This document shows, piece by piece, positions 1 through 13,024 of a stretch of 64,000 nt of DNA (positions are counted from its first letter, which is position 1; each line of letters begins with the position of its first letter). A program made the position numbers and the translations under genes. Below the pieces are notes generated by a model. It ran no database searches. It had not been told where the DNA came from and was given only the letters and a program-made list of their open reading frames with translations. Source of the DNA: Ceratorhiza oryzae-sativae (Eukaryota; Basidiomycota; Agaricomycetes; Cantharellales; Ceratobasidiaceae); contig JARWMV010000034.1 in NCBI GenBank assembly GCA_030998015.1, forward strand, positions 95,905-159,904, read 5' to 3'.

Positions 1-148
1 GCCGAGATAACGGTTCGCATCTACTGAGGGACCGTTAGTGAAGAGAGTCGATCTACAATTACGAACTCATTCTTATATGCGGCTTGAATACTGATATCCA
101 TTCTGGCAATTTCAAACCAGACAAGACAAAGCTCAAATCCTGCAGGCA

Positions 149-3100
149 TTGATTCAACCGGCAAACCTGCGCTTCTTACCAAGGTATGTGAATTCAAATC
201 CCGAGTCATGGAATTTAACCTCATTATCTTACAAGACGACGACCGCCCCACTGGAAGATGTGACCTACTTGAAAGGAATCGGCCAAGAAGCACAGGTTTG
301 GACAACCTACGTTAAAGAGACTAAAGAATTCGATGACGACATGGTTGAAGGCTGGAATAGGTACATTCCCATGCTAACGTGTGAACAACAAATAGCTGAA
401 GTCTCGCGAATTTTATTTATAGAAATCTAGATGTTACACTTGGTGAGCAATCGTGGTTAAAGCAGGATTACGTACTGTCTAATCACGATTGGGTTGGCTA
501 TCTCCTTGATAGTATTTGTACGTTTCTTGAATTTCACTAGGCTTGCTTTCGCGCTTAAAATCCGCATAGGCCGCCCTTTTCTCTGCCATATTAACGGCGT
601 AAGCCTCACACTGAAGTGTCTCATGAGCGGATGAACTAACATGACCGGTTGAAAGCTTCGTCCTTGAAAGTGCCAAAAAGCTGGAGCCTGATCCGGCCTC
701 CCAAACCGTGGATATATTACTAGAAATATCCCGAGCGCTTCAGGTGAATGGAGGGGCTGTACAACCCATCGTCAATCAAACCAACCCCCAGGGACAGTCT
801 CCATTTCGCCCATCAACTAGTACCGTATGGATCAACTGCCTCTGGTTTCTTTCTCTCAGCCTTAGCATAGCCGTATCGTTGGCCGCAATGCTTGCCAAGC
901 AATGGTGTTATTACTACGTCTCATTTCGAAGCGGTGATACCATCACTCAAGCGGAAGATCGCCAAAAGAGATATGACGGGCTAGCTAGATGGAGAATGCG
1001 GGGGATACTGGAGCATTTGCCGATGCTCATGCATATTTCTTTAGGTCTGTCATTTTGAAATTGCGAAGCATTTTTTACGGAACGCTCATGACGATTTGGG
1101 ATAGCACTCTTCTCGGTCGGTTTAATTCTATATCTATGGAACATAAATGTCGCCATCGCCAGTACTGTCTCGGCCGTCACGATCAGTGCTCTTTTCTGCT
1201 ACCTCGTGACAGTTCTATTACCGGTTTGGGATTCGTTCTGCCCATTTAAAACCACCCAGGCTGTCTACGCAAGGGTCTTCTTGAAGAACATGATTCGCCG
1301 GTTGCCAAAATTTCAACCCCTTTTGGTCCCAGTCTCCAGTGCTTCACTTCATTCCGCCATAGGGTATATGGTTGGTTGGTTTACGGAGCAACATGTACGA
1401 CAACCTAACCCTATTCGACCTGACGGGCCAAGAAATGAACCCCGCCCGGCACCTCCCAATACAGAGGGCGACAGCCATGTTATATATATCCCTAGCGTGC
1501 TATCGGATAATCACAGCTCTACCGCATCTTCGTCGTCTACTTCAGATGACGAAACCAAACCCTTTGTTAAAGGCGCCCTCGAATGGCTTATCCTATATTC
1601 GCAAAAATCAAGTTCTATTGACACTGCCATAGCGGCTATAGCAATTGGAAAAGTTCCTGTCGAGAACAAAGAGCTCAAACACCACATATACCTTCATCTT
1701 GTGAAGCATTTTTGCGATTGTTTCACTCCGAAGCAAGAAGGTTTCAGCCTTCACCTCTCACGTCGCAATAATGCTTTGGGTATGGCACTAGATTACATCA
1801 ATTGGATGTCTTGCCTCTCCAACAGTAACCACGAACTTATCAAGCGCCAGCTCTTGGAACTCAAAGAAGCCCTTGAGCCCGAGTTGGTAACACGTTTCGG
1901 GCTTTCGCTTGCCAGGTGAGTTGCTTGGCCCCCCCTGCGAGGACAAGCCCTGATAAGATGCCAAAACTATATTATCAGCCTAGCCCAGAACAGGACCCTC
2001 CCACAAGATGCTGGCAAGCACGTAAGTGAATTATGAAGATTTCAAGAGAGTGACCCCTTATATGCGTTGAAATAATTCAGATTGCATATTGGCTCTCTGC
2101 ATTCGTGATCTGCTACGATGAATCAGGCCTATATTTCCATCCAGACGTTCTCTCATTGTTGGTTCAGGGCCTCGCCATCACTGGACGTTGTGTCCACAAT
2201 GCCAAATCGGCATCAAAGAGAGCAGTAAAACTCGCTATCCCTCAACTAATTAGCATTCTTTGGAAGGTCTCTCACTTGGAGGAATCAGAACTACGGTCCT
2301 CAATAGGATTGAATCTTTCCGTATTTGCATTGACGACAGGTCTTCCTTATCCTATACAAAAGCACAATTTTAAATCAACCGCCGATTTTCTAGCATACGA
2401 TTACCGACCTACTGTTCTCAAAGAGAGAACTTTTGCTCCGTTTGGTATCTTTGCCCTCTTGGGTATCTTGCTTCCCGAAAGCAGGGTTGACCTTGGTGAT
2501 GAAAAAACTGAAATTGCGACTCGAATAATCCACGAAACAAAGTACTTGGAGCAGCCCAATCTATCCTTGGATATACCGAAACTTGTTGGCCAATATTCTT
2601 TTCGCCGGCATATGTCATCTATGGTGATTGAGAACATGGTCCAGTCCTCTGTTGCTCCACTCAATCCGCGGCGGTATCTTCTGTATATGGTATACAAAAA
2701 CCAGGATGTTGCACGTCGGCAGGAACAAAGCGCATTCCCGGTGAGGAATGATATTTATTGAAAATTTCGCTCCGCATTGACGTTTTGATGAAATCGACAA
2801 ACTCTTGTACTCAGACCTTGATCCATGCACTGCACCATCTCGTCGAGCAGCACTTGGATAAAACAGCCGTTTTGCATGAAGATATCATTGTTGCTGCGAC
2901 AGATTTGCTACATAGAGAGGTGCAAAAGCTTCAACGACTTGATTCATCGCTCATAGGGTTTGAGACCGCTCCTGAAGTACAGACAGGTAAGCTGACTCCA
3001 AACCGCACACAGCAAATACTCATTTGCGCATATTCGGGTCACACGCATCACCCGCATCTCAGCCTCGCTTACCCCTGGGTCTCAACCAGACGCTAGAGAT

Positions 3101-4462
3101 GATAACCCTTCCCATAGGGAGATTGAAAATTTGGCAACTCAGACCTTGGCAAGAATCTTGGAAAGGTCCAATAACAAGCAGTGTCTTGAGGCTGCTGTTC
3201 GTGCCGTAATATTCCACACCGGAAGCTGTGACGTTGGCTTAGTGTTAAAGGCGATAGCCTGGTTCGTCAAATCGTTTGGCGGAGCTCAATACGAGCAAGA
3301 CGTGATAACTGAAGATCAAATGCTTCATATGTGCGGCTATATTCGCATACTGATCTCAATGGCTGTGCATTGTCCCGACCCCAGCGGCCTTGCCGAGTCA
3401 CTTTACGCGCCCGGGCGAACGGATTATGATGCAATAATGTGCGAGATGATTCAAGCGAACATTCACACGTGAGCGTCTTCATACAAATGCCGATCCGTTA
3501 ATAACAACCCTTGAAAATCTAGCCTAGAAACTCGATCCCGCGATCCACACGTCAAAACATTCGGGATCGTTTGTTCATCCGTCTGGAAGTTCACGATCAC
3601 CAACCAAACTTTCAGCCAGCAGGACACATATTCCACATTTAGCAAGATATGGCACCTACTTATTTCACATGCCGAAGCCCTCCCGAAGGCCCAGTCTCAT
3701 GACGGCATTCAGCTTGATCATATGATCCGACCCGAAGTTGTTGAAGCGCTCGTTGATGCGACTGTGCTTGTCGCGTCATCGACGGAGGCAAAGTACAGTG
3801 TCTCGCACGTTGAGACCCAAGCGTTACTCAGTTTACTTGGGTATTTCGGTGACAACCCGAGTGCAGTAACCATTCGGCTCGCGCTGGCTGTGGCTATAGC
3901 GTTTTGGAGCCTTTCACTTGAAACCGGTGATTGGGAATTCGAGTTCTGGTCATTATTAGGACACCGGAAAGAATGGTGCAGGCATTACTTGAAAAATCAC
4001 TCACGTAGCAGCGATGCAGCGGCTTTGCTACTGCTAGGTCTCTCTAGGATTTTATCCTACTATGAACAACTCCGTCTCAGCTCGACCAGTATCAAGACTA
4101 TAGCGTCCGAGATTCACTGTATAATGAAGCAGCACGAAAAACAGCGCGAGCCCCTAACACTAGGCTTCTTGAATGGCTACGATGTTCGAAGGCAAGTTCG
4201 GGAGTCGGTTTGGCGGTACCTTCGAGAAACGGAATCAGAGGAACCAATTTCCAAGTCAACGTCCATGTCACGAGATACACTACGAGCAGCCCTACAGTGC
4301 GAGGGAGGAGAAGGGTTCGTTCACGAGCAGCCGCAGCCATTTAGACGAATATCCAGGGGGGTATCCTTTTCAAGTGGACCGGTGTATAATTCCGATGGGA
4401 CGCAGGCAGCTGATACCCTGCAACTACCCGGCAGAATTTCTGTAGAAGTATCATGTACATAG
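149..4462 (+). CDS. DUF6535 multi-pass membrane protein, copy A
   Basis: Multi-exon gene of unknown function. The N-terminal part (149-430) carries the motif LKGIGQEAQVWTTY, which has a counterpart in copy B. The recognisable DUF6535 core lies at about 700-1250: WINCLWFLSLSLSIAVSLAA followed by MLAKQWCYYY, RSGDT, then after an intron ending near 1104 a second hydrophobic stretch LFSVGLILYLW and PVWDSFCPFKTTQ. The remainder (to the stop at 4460-4462) is a long helical tail with conserved blocks LAIPQLISILWKVSH, NNKQCLEAAVRA and RPEVVEALVDA, each mirrored in copy B. Exons can be joined through introns near 1047-1104, 1918-2090, 2742-2817 and 3472-3527 without frame breaks, so it appears intact. 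The true start may lie at or before the window edge. The family is expanded in Rhizoctonia-type fungi and its biochemical role is unknown to me. Confidence 0.75.
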
Positions 4463-6540
4463 TAGAATATAATGAAACGTACCAGAATGTAATCGAGTTA
4501 AGTAAAGAGCGAACTTACCGCACGTCAAGAATGACTCGACGCATACATTAGGGTATAAGTACAGCCGAGCGAGCTTTATTGAAGCAGAAAACTGCTTCAG
4601 TACGCTTAGCGCAGTGGGTGAGAAGCGGACGAGCACATGGCTAGCAGATTCGACTCTCCGGTGTCGCAGGTAATGAGATTTTTGCTATTGCACTATAGAG
4701 AAATACTACAGTTTATATACATAGAGAACGGAGTAACGAGTGAAAAACGTCGGGAACACGGATATATGCGAACCACATGCGCCGGAATGTCGGCAGCGCA
4801 TGATCTCGTTCAACAAGCTTCCCATCCTTCTTACTCTCCATCCCATTCCTTTCATTGTAATTAGATTCCATAGTTTAATATATATACATTTGATTTCTAC
4901 AATTTCAACAGGGGTACCTTTTTCAGGCACAGTGGTTACAAGCGAGGAGTAACTAGTACATCTACTAAGCATGATTCTTTACACCCGATCGTCTCTGTAT
5001 CTGTACTTTTGACAAACTGAAGTTAGTATACTATGCTTATGTAATAGTTCTTAGAGCGGTAACTCACACAATGACATCATGATCGACGAACGGAATCAAC
5101 TGATCTCTGCTCTTTATCCGACCAACCCGGCACGATATCGACGTACGACACGTTCACGCAGCTGACTTTTTGAATGGAAGTTTCTGTGGGCATAAGTCCG
5201 GAGCTGTGGATTGGACCGCTTAGTACATAAGCACTTCGCCCCTCACCTTGACCACATTGGCGACCATAGCTGAAATCTGCCTCCCTACGCATTTTCCATC
5301 ACCATTCTCTTTCCTTCAGATTTAGACTGTTTCCCGCATTACATCGCATACGAACGGCTGAGAGATGCCACCTAGGTCGTCGACAGCATGGCTCCCATGG
5401 AGCAAAATGTGAGTGTAGATCCCAACCACACGGATGGCAAGCTGCTGAACTCGGATTAGAACGTAAATACGAACACCATGTTCCCAGACTTTCAGTTTTC
5501 GACCATGGACTATTCCGCCTACGTGCCTCCGGAGTTGATGCCCCCAGTGGATGGGATGGATGTACATTGGTAAGTCTTCTTTTTTCTCTCGGTCAGCGCT
5601 CCACCTCGGCCAGGCGCCTCATGGAACACGCGTGTAGGGTGAACGTGATGAATGGGTTAGACGACTGGTGGAAAAACTATACATATCTTGGATCGTTTTC
5701 TGGATACACGGGTCAGTAGGCTATGCGCTTTTGTTGTTTGTATTATGTATTTGTAGGATTCTAGTGTCCTGGACTATGTATACGGTTACTTGGGGAGAAC
5801 ACGAAGCATGTGAACCACCTGGCGTGGGTGAGCCCATATCTCGCCGCATCTCTTCGGCATGGTCCTCGTGATATCTCGGGAGCGTTGATGCGACTCGGCA
5901 TTCTGAAATTATTTTGTTGGTATGAATGAAATGGGGTCATCCATACCATTCTCTATTTAGTTGTTGGAGGTTTATCAGCCGCAAGTGACGCTGATCTGTA
6001 TCGCTGATCTAGTTATTTTCAATTGATCCACGTGAAGGCCATCTTGCTGCGCAGATGATGAAAATAGCCGCCTTCCGCTAGGCCTCCGCAGACAATGTTG
6101 TGCGCGTGATTCTTGGCCTGAAAGTACTAATTGCGTATGCACGGTGCTTTTTGTCTGTCTGACGGAGGGGAGGGGTGAGTCTTATGGAAGCGGTGCTCGA
6201 GCTAGGGGGGGCTTACTCAACTTGTTGCTTGTAATAACGCCAATATGCGTCATGCTAGTGAGGTACCTTTCGAGGGGTGGGTTGGTTCTAGCAATCACTG
6301 AGCCGTCTTGTTCGACTTGTACGACAACTGTTGCGTCCCCAAGCCAATATCCTTTATATCATTCAATTCCACGAGGTCGAGGATTTAAGCGTGGATTCTG
6401 GATTGGGCTAGCCTTATTTGCTTCTGTGATGCAACCATCGGCGTCTTGCCATGCACACGGTTCGCGTGAGCTCAGATATAAGCGTACTCTTGAATTGCTT
6501 GAGCGAGCGCTCGTTGATATCCACCGACTCTGCTACTTTG
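4463..6540. other. Intergenic stretch between the two DUF6535 genes
   Basis: No conserved coding block is visible here. Open stretches are short, lack family motifs and have no splice partners. A small AT-rich tract with TATA-like sequence lies near 4880-4890. Confidence 0.5.
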
Positions 6541-7015
6541 ATTAATGGACAGCTCACGCGTACTGCGCAGGTTGAATAAAAACGTTCCACCTCCCAAGGC
6601 GGAGGACACGGATCAAGAAACCGAATGGCTCGAAATGTTTGCAGACGTTTCGTCTCCGTTATCCGACGAGGTGACTCGGTATCGCCTCACCTATAATATT
6701 CGCGGTGTTAACTCAAACTTCAACCTAGGATCCAGTACAATCCCCGACTGAGACTTCAGCGCCACCGTGGTCACCCATCGGAATATCGCCGGGGGCGGCC
6801 GAAGGGCCGGGGACTGAGTCGGTAAGGTACATAATAACCAGAATGTAAGCTATTATTTACCAGGCATTTTCCAATATAGTTTCCCTTCAAGAAAGAGGGA
6901 GAAAACAAAACCTTTAGCAACAAACCGCAACTCCGTTCCAAGGCAAGTGATTGGCCCCATGTTTGCTGGCAACTGCTATTCACAAAGAGTATAGCCCGGC
7001 GAGGAAACCTCCGGA

Positions 7016-10000
7016 GACGATGTGGAATTCCTGAAAGGTATCGGTCGGGAGGCAGTCGTTTGGACAACCTATGTTCAGGAGTCCATGACATTCGATAGCG
7101 AGATGGTTGACGGGTGGAATAAGTACGAGGTCCAACTCGTATCATCGCTTAGTAACTCATGAAACTTGATATATTTTCATTCGCAGGAATTTGGATGTTA
7201 TTCTACGTGAGTCCATAATCAGTTCCCATTGATCGCTCGGAGCTAATTTTGCGTTTGAAAGTTTTTGTGCGTATATGTTCTCAGCAAAAAAGCCAGACTC
7301 CGACTAGCGCCCACTAATACCCTACTGTCTGACTAAGCCTTTTAGCGCCCATTAGGTTCTGGTAGCGCCGGTAGCCCGTGCCACCCGTGATCTAGTGGGC
7401 GCTAAAAAGCTTAGTTCGACGTGTGGGGCTGCTTCGCGCTAGTTGGGCTTTCGGCTTTTTGGCTGGGTTATCCACGTTGGTACGAGGCTTATTCATTGTC
7501 CAGGCCGCTCTTTTTTCCGCTATTTTGACTGCGTACGTTCCAAAATGCTGGGCGAACGCAAGCAGCTAGAGCTCATTATTTTCACTAGGTTCGTACTAGA
7601 AAGTACAAAAGCGCTCGGGCCCGACCGATCAATGCAAACGGTAGCACTCCTTCTGGAAATATCCCAAGCCATTCGGTCGAATCGAACTCAAGAGCCCGGA
7701 TATACTCCACTTGTGACCCAAAAGGATCTAAATGCCCCTCCTACGAATCGGATTGTATGGGTAAATTGTCTGTGGTTTCTTTCTCTGAGCATCAGTGTCT
7801 CTGTGACTCTCGCTGCGATGCTTGCAAAACAGTGGTGCTATTATTTCCTTTCTTCTCGAAGTGGAGACACCATTGCTCAAGCCGAGGAGCGGCAGAGGCG
7901 TTTCAACGGACTAGCAAAATGGAGGATGAGGGGGATACTTGAACAGTTACCGATGCTTATGCACACTGCGCTTGGTAAGTTATCGCACCTGAGATAGCTT
8001 GCTAAACGCTCATTGCTAGACGAAACTAGCTTTGTTCTCAGTAGGGTTGATACTATACCTTTGGGACATTCACACCGCAGTTGCCATTACGGTTTCGGTA
8101 GTAACTGTCACGACCTTGTGTTTCTACCTGGCGACTACTTTTGTACCGGTCTGGGACCAATCCTGTCCCTATAAGACTACTCAGTCGGTATACACCGCGC
8201 TAATCATACGTCCGCTCATCCTCCGTCATATATGGCCGCATCTCCAGAAATTTCGCAGCTTATACCGTCGCTGGAAATATTTCATCGCTCATCCATCACA
8301 GCCTGAGTCAGAGGGGCCTGCGTTCTTCCAGCCAGTTCGAGAAATGGCCTCGCGGACTTTGGTCTTGTGCAACGCGATCATGGGCCAAACGGAGCATACC
8401 AGCACCACGGTTCGGAACGCCTCCGAAGTGCCTGCCGAGCCCACACATACCACTCTAGATGTAGCAGACCCACCATTAGCCAGAATACCTGCAGCTGATT
8501 CGGACGCAAGCTCATTTGTTTCGGTCGTATCAATGGAGACCACTGAGCCGTTTGTGAAAGATGCTCTTGAGTGGCTCATACGCAATTCTCAGGTCTCTCG
8601 CACTATTGATACTGCTATTGGGGCGTTAGCGATTGGACATGTGCGGATCGATAACGAGAGCCTCAAGAAGAAGATCGATTTGCATTTAATGAAACATTTC
8701 ACTGATTGCTTCGTGCAAGGTAGAGATGGAGTCAGACTGGAGATGTCAAATTATCCAAACGCACTCAAATCAGCGATGGACTACATCAACTGGATGACCC
8801 AATTTGCAGGAGGAAAACCGAGGGATATTAGACATCAGGTTCAACAGTTGAATGGCATTTTTGAGGCGGATCTGATAACTTCATTCGGCCTTTCGCTGGC
8901 AAGGTATAGATATTTATGTTGCTGGTTCGAGGTGTTTGAATTGACCCGTTGCGATTTTATTCCTAAGCTTGAGTCAGCAGGCCCTTTCCAATGAAGCTGG
9001 TCAAAATGTCAGCATTTTCCTAGCCACACACAGTCTGAATCTCATAAATTCATCTAGGTTGCATTTTGGTTGGCGTCATTCATTCGCTGTTACGACCAAG
9101 GCAACAACAAGATATATTTAAGCGAGGAAGTGCTTTCAGTGCTTGTGGATGGTCTATCAACTGCTGGTCGCTACGTTCGCGTCAATGAGTCCCATGACTC
9201 ACTGGTCCCGGATGTACAAACAAAAGCTTCAGTTCTGGCTATTCCTGAACTTATAAACATACTCTGGAGGGTTTCGCATATAGGGGGCTCGACCTTACGG
9301 CTATCGCTTGCTGTCAATCTTATTGCATTCGCACTTACTTCGAACCTTCCGTATCCCCAACTAGATCGGTCGAAGATGGAGCAAGCGGCCCAGATGTTGG
9401 TGCATGAATATCGTGGCGTTCGGGATAGAAGCCCTGTTTATGTGTCATTCGTCGTTTTCGCTCTTCTCGGTTTCATACACCCGAAGACCAAACTAGGGCT
9501 CGACATTAACACGTTCGATACTAGTTGTAAAATAATCCACGAGACGAACTACCTGGCCCGTCCAAGTCTGGCAATGGGGATTCCCCATCTCACGGAGCTG
9601 GAATCAATGCGACGCTTGCTAACTCCCATGATGATTGAAAGCCTAGTACGCACTCCGAGAAGAGTCAAGCTTCCGCTCTACTACCTCCTCCAGAGTGTGT
9701 TCAAATCGGAAGCTTCAATCTACAAATGGAATCAGCAGAGTTTCCGAGTTAGTAGGTTTCTTTTGATCCTGCTTTCCAAGCTGACCAATATACCCTGATT
9801 TGGGCAGTCTCTTACCCCGGCACTCCACTATATGATCATCAATCATCTGAGTGGAGAATCAATCCTGCACGACGATGCAATAATAGCAGTTACGGACCTG
9901 TTATATAGGGAGGTGGTAAAACTCGAGACTCTCGACTCAAAAGTTCTTGGATTTGAAGTTAACAGTAAGGGTACAATTCGTAAGTCAATGCCCCAAGATA

Positions 10001-11314
10001 GATGCGATTGAGTAACAAATAACCCATCTGGGGCGACCCAAAATAGCCGCCGCCCATAGGCTGAGTAGGCACTCAGATTCCGATACCAACACCACATCAC
10101 CCGAGTACATGGCGACTATAGCTCTCGTTAGCATCATGCAAAGGTCGACCCATAAGCAATGTCTGGAAACAGCTGTACGAGCATTTCTACACCATACAAA
10201 CAGGAACGAAGGGGATAGCATCTCAGTTGTTAGGGCAGCTGTTTGGCTTTCGGAGTTTTTCCAATCTTTGAACGGGGCAGACCGCGGTATTGGCGCAGAT
10301 CAGCTACTCCACATCTGTGGCTACGTTAGGATCCTAACATCAATGATATTGCATTGTAAGGATCCGAGCGGCCTCGCCCAAAAACTTTCAACCCAGGCGT
10401 TCGAGGATCACCAGATAACCTTGAAGAAGGTCATTGAAGATATGATACAACGGTTAGTCCGATTGAAAATTATTGTTGTATCTCTAATTCACAAGCGGTA
10501 CTCCTTTAATGCAAATAGTTTAATGAAAGCTGAAGACACGCACGTACGGGCATTCGGTATGGCAGGCAAAGTTGCATGGGACTTTGCTTGCTCAAACCGA
10601 AGATACAACACTAGCGAGACGCAAGAAATGTTCGACCAATCATGGGAAATGCTCAGGAAACGCCGTCAATATAATTTGCGCCCAGAAGCTCTGGAGGCTC
10701 TGGTTGATGCAATTTCTCTACTGGGAGTCATGACAGATCCTACGCCTCCTCTGTCTGGAGTTCAAGTCCAAATGCTACTTCAGATCCTCGACCGTTTTCA
10801 ATCCGAAGCTCGTCAGCAGCTCAGGTCAGCTTTAGCTGTCTCAGCCACTTTATGGGGTGTCTCCCTAGACGAGTGGGAGTTCTGGACCCCAGAAATGCGC
10901 TACCAGTTATGGTCCAGCCACACTCGACTGGAAGAACGAATGAAGAACGTACCTGCTTTGTTCCTGCTAGGTCTTTCAAGAATATTGACGAATTACTTCA
11001 AGCTGAAACTTGACCATGCAAGCATCAAGACAATTGCATTGGAGATCGATCGGTATATGCGGCAGTGTGCTACCTCACGCAGCGTATTAACCCTATCCTT
11101 TCTACCCGAGTTCGACGTTCGAAGACACGTTCGGGAGTGCGTGTGGGAATATCTCCAAAATACAAACACCCATGGCCCCTTCACGAAATCGGCAGCGGCG
11201 TCACGAGATAAACTTAGGCTAGCTGTGCAGTACGATGGGGGGGAGGGATTTGTGTATGAGGATCCACATCCGTTTAGCAGGCGAGAGAGGGGTGCATCTT
11301 TCTTGAACGGTTGA
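7016..11314 (+). CDS. DUF6535 multi-pass membrane protein, copy B
   Basis: Tandem paralogue of the upstream gene, same strand and same domain order. It begins with FLKGIGREAVVWTTY at about 7030-7075, then short exons encoding NLDVIL. The core at 7640-8200 reads IVWVNCLWFLSLSISVSVTL, MLAKQWCYYF, RSGDTIAQAEERQ, then LFSVGLILYLW and PVWDQSCPYKTTQ. The tail continues through 8530-8910 (PFVKDALEWLIRNSQ), 9070-9770 and 10109-11314, with the stop in ggttga. An exon at 6545-6751 (LNKNVPPPKAEDTDQE, VTRYRLTY) could be its N-terminus; this is uncertain. Between the LDVIL exon (near 7200) and AALFSAILTAYV (near 7510) lies about 250 bp of foreign-looking DNA with a strong hairpin, so the first transmembrane segment may be disrupted or spliced around. 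Confidence 0.7.
7331..7417. repeat. Hairpin insert with 25-nt inverted arms
   Basis: The arm at 7331-7355 (gactaagccttttagcgccc...) is the near-perfect reverse complement of 7392-7417 (ctagtgggcgctaaaaagct...), with a loop of about 36 nt. A further tagcgcccact copy precedes it near 7309. It sits inside the expected DUF6535 N-terminal region of copy B, so it is probably the end of, or all of, a small non-autonomous element. Confidence 0.6.
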
Positions 11315-12940
11315 CTAATAAGCCAGGCGAAGTTTAAACCAATCACGGGTGCCCCATGATTACAATGTACACGAATTAAATTAAGATCAAATCCTACGAA
11401 ATTTCCCCACTATATGAATTGATGAATAAATGTTTCCCGGAAAGCCCCTATAGAGGATTACGGGTGTCCAGAGGTCAGGGGATGAGTTGTTCCCCGTCTA
11501 ATAAAAACTGCTCATGCTACTGGTCCCTAATAGGTTTGTTTCTTTAATTAAAGTGGGATGTAAAATAAGTGGACCTGGTCTAATTAGTCTGGCGTTTGCG
11601 ACTGTGAGAGTCTCTATCCCAGGGCCAGCAAAGTTGTCCGAAACGCCCAGAGTATGACCGTGGGTACCACCGGACAAGGTACCGCAAGCACGGCACTTTT
11701 TTTTTTAGCCCTTTTCATTAAATTCAGTGTATTACATACAGAATTGAGAGGCTTGGGAGGGGGGGGGGGGATCGGCAAGCAAGGGCAAGATACCAAGGCT
11801 CGATTGTGTACGCACTGGGTGGCGGACTGTTGGAGCCAAACGTATATTATAATGGGTATTGTAGAATACAAACATGAATATATCGAATGTACCAGCATAC
11901 TCTGGCAATCGCATGGCTCGTGTAGTGGGACTCGCGTACTTACTGTAACGTTCTACGGCGTACTAGAGTTAGGGCTCTGGAACGAAGTTGCGCCAGAAGT
12001 GAGTCACCTAGTAAATACCAACCTCATTTCACGGGAAACAATCAAACATCAGCAATATACTTCAACGCTGCATCCCCACCAGCCCGCCTGGTCTGCAGAG
12101 CAGTGGCCAGCACTCCCAGACGAAGCAATGCCATGCTTCCGAAGTTTTTTAAACGCTCTCGGTAAAAAGGTCGGAATTGTTGGATGGGATCATGCGCTTC
12201 CGATATTGCAGCGCATATAACCAGGGTTTATCTGCACTTCGAAGTTGTTAGTACATTTGTCCGCAATGTATGTATATAGGCGATTGTGCATTCGGAACCC
12301 TCGTTATTAAACGCTACTAATAAACCAAACCTGAACCGAGGATCTTGACCCCCACAAATTGATCTACGATACAAGAACCCTAGCCCGTCCTGATTTTTCC
12401 GGGATTTTGTGAATTTGATCTGCAACATGCGTTGTGAACAGAAAGACTTATCGGGGGGGGGGGGGGAATCCCGTCGCTTCGCTAACTAGGGGTGAGCCTG
12501 TATTTTCCATGTGTACAATGCTATCTAGCGTGCCTTCGCCCAGTACTATGTAGGCAAACACACATACCATTAACGACCTCCCAACCGTCGATAAGCTACA
12601 GCTTGACAGAAGTAAGGACCACTCCTACAAGGCTGCATACCCAAGCATTTGCGTTCGGGCTCCTCAGAGTCCGAAGCGGCACACTCAATCACGTTGATGT
12701 CAAACCGCACAAGTAGCAAAGACCTCGGGGAACGGTAATTTGTATGACGTTGCAATCGCCAAATAGAATCAATCGGCGTTAGTAGGTCAGCCATGGTCAG
12801 GGTCCCACCCGATCCTGGGCGAATCTCGCGGCATACCGTATGATACATATGACGAGCGTGAAATCGTAAACGGAGCACTGTGTCGACATCATGCTAGGGC
12901 TGCCGATCAGGCTCGCGGACATATAAAGTCACGATAGAAC
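11315..12940. other. Gene-poor stretch with homopolymer G tracts
   Basis: No supported gene. Long G runs occur near 11758-11770 and 12453-12467, and a T run near 11699. Open frames here overlap on both strands and show no family motifs. Confidence 0.45.
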
Positions 12941-13024
12941 TCCGTGCTTCTGGCATTGTTTTACGTGTGTGTACATTTCCGCTTGCTGTTGCATTTCTAT
13001 AGCCTAGCTATATGGCTCTTCAAC

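Noticed and set aside
11654..12220. Open frame of 188 codons
   Set aside because: It crosses a 12-base G run and a T run, has no conserved motif, and overlaps other open frames on the opposite strand.
12453..12467. Long poly-G tract as a structural G-quadruplex element
   Set aside because: Similar runs at 11758 and 47752 look like simple slippage tracts, and run lengths are unreliable in assemblies.
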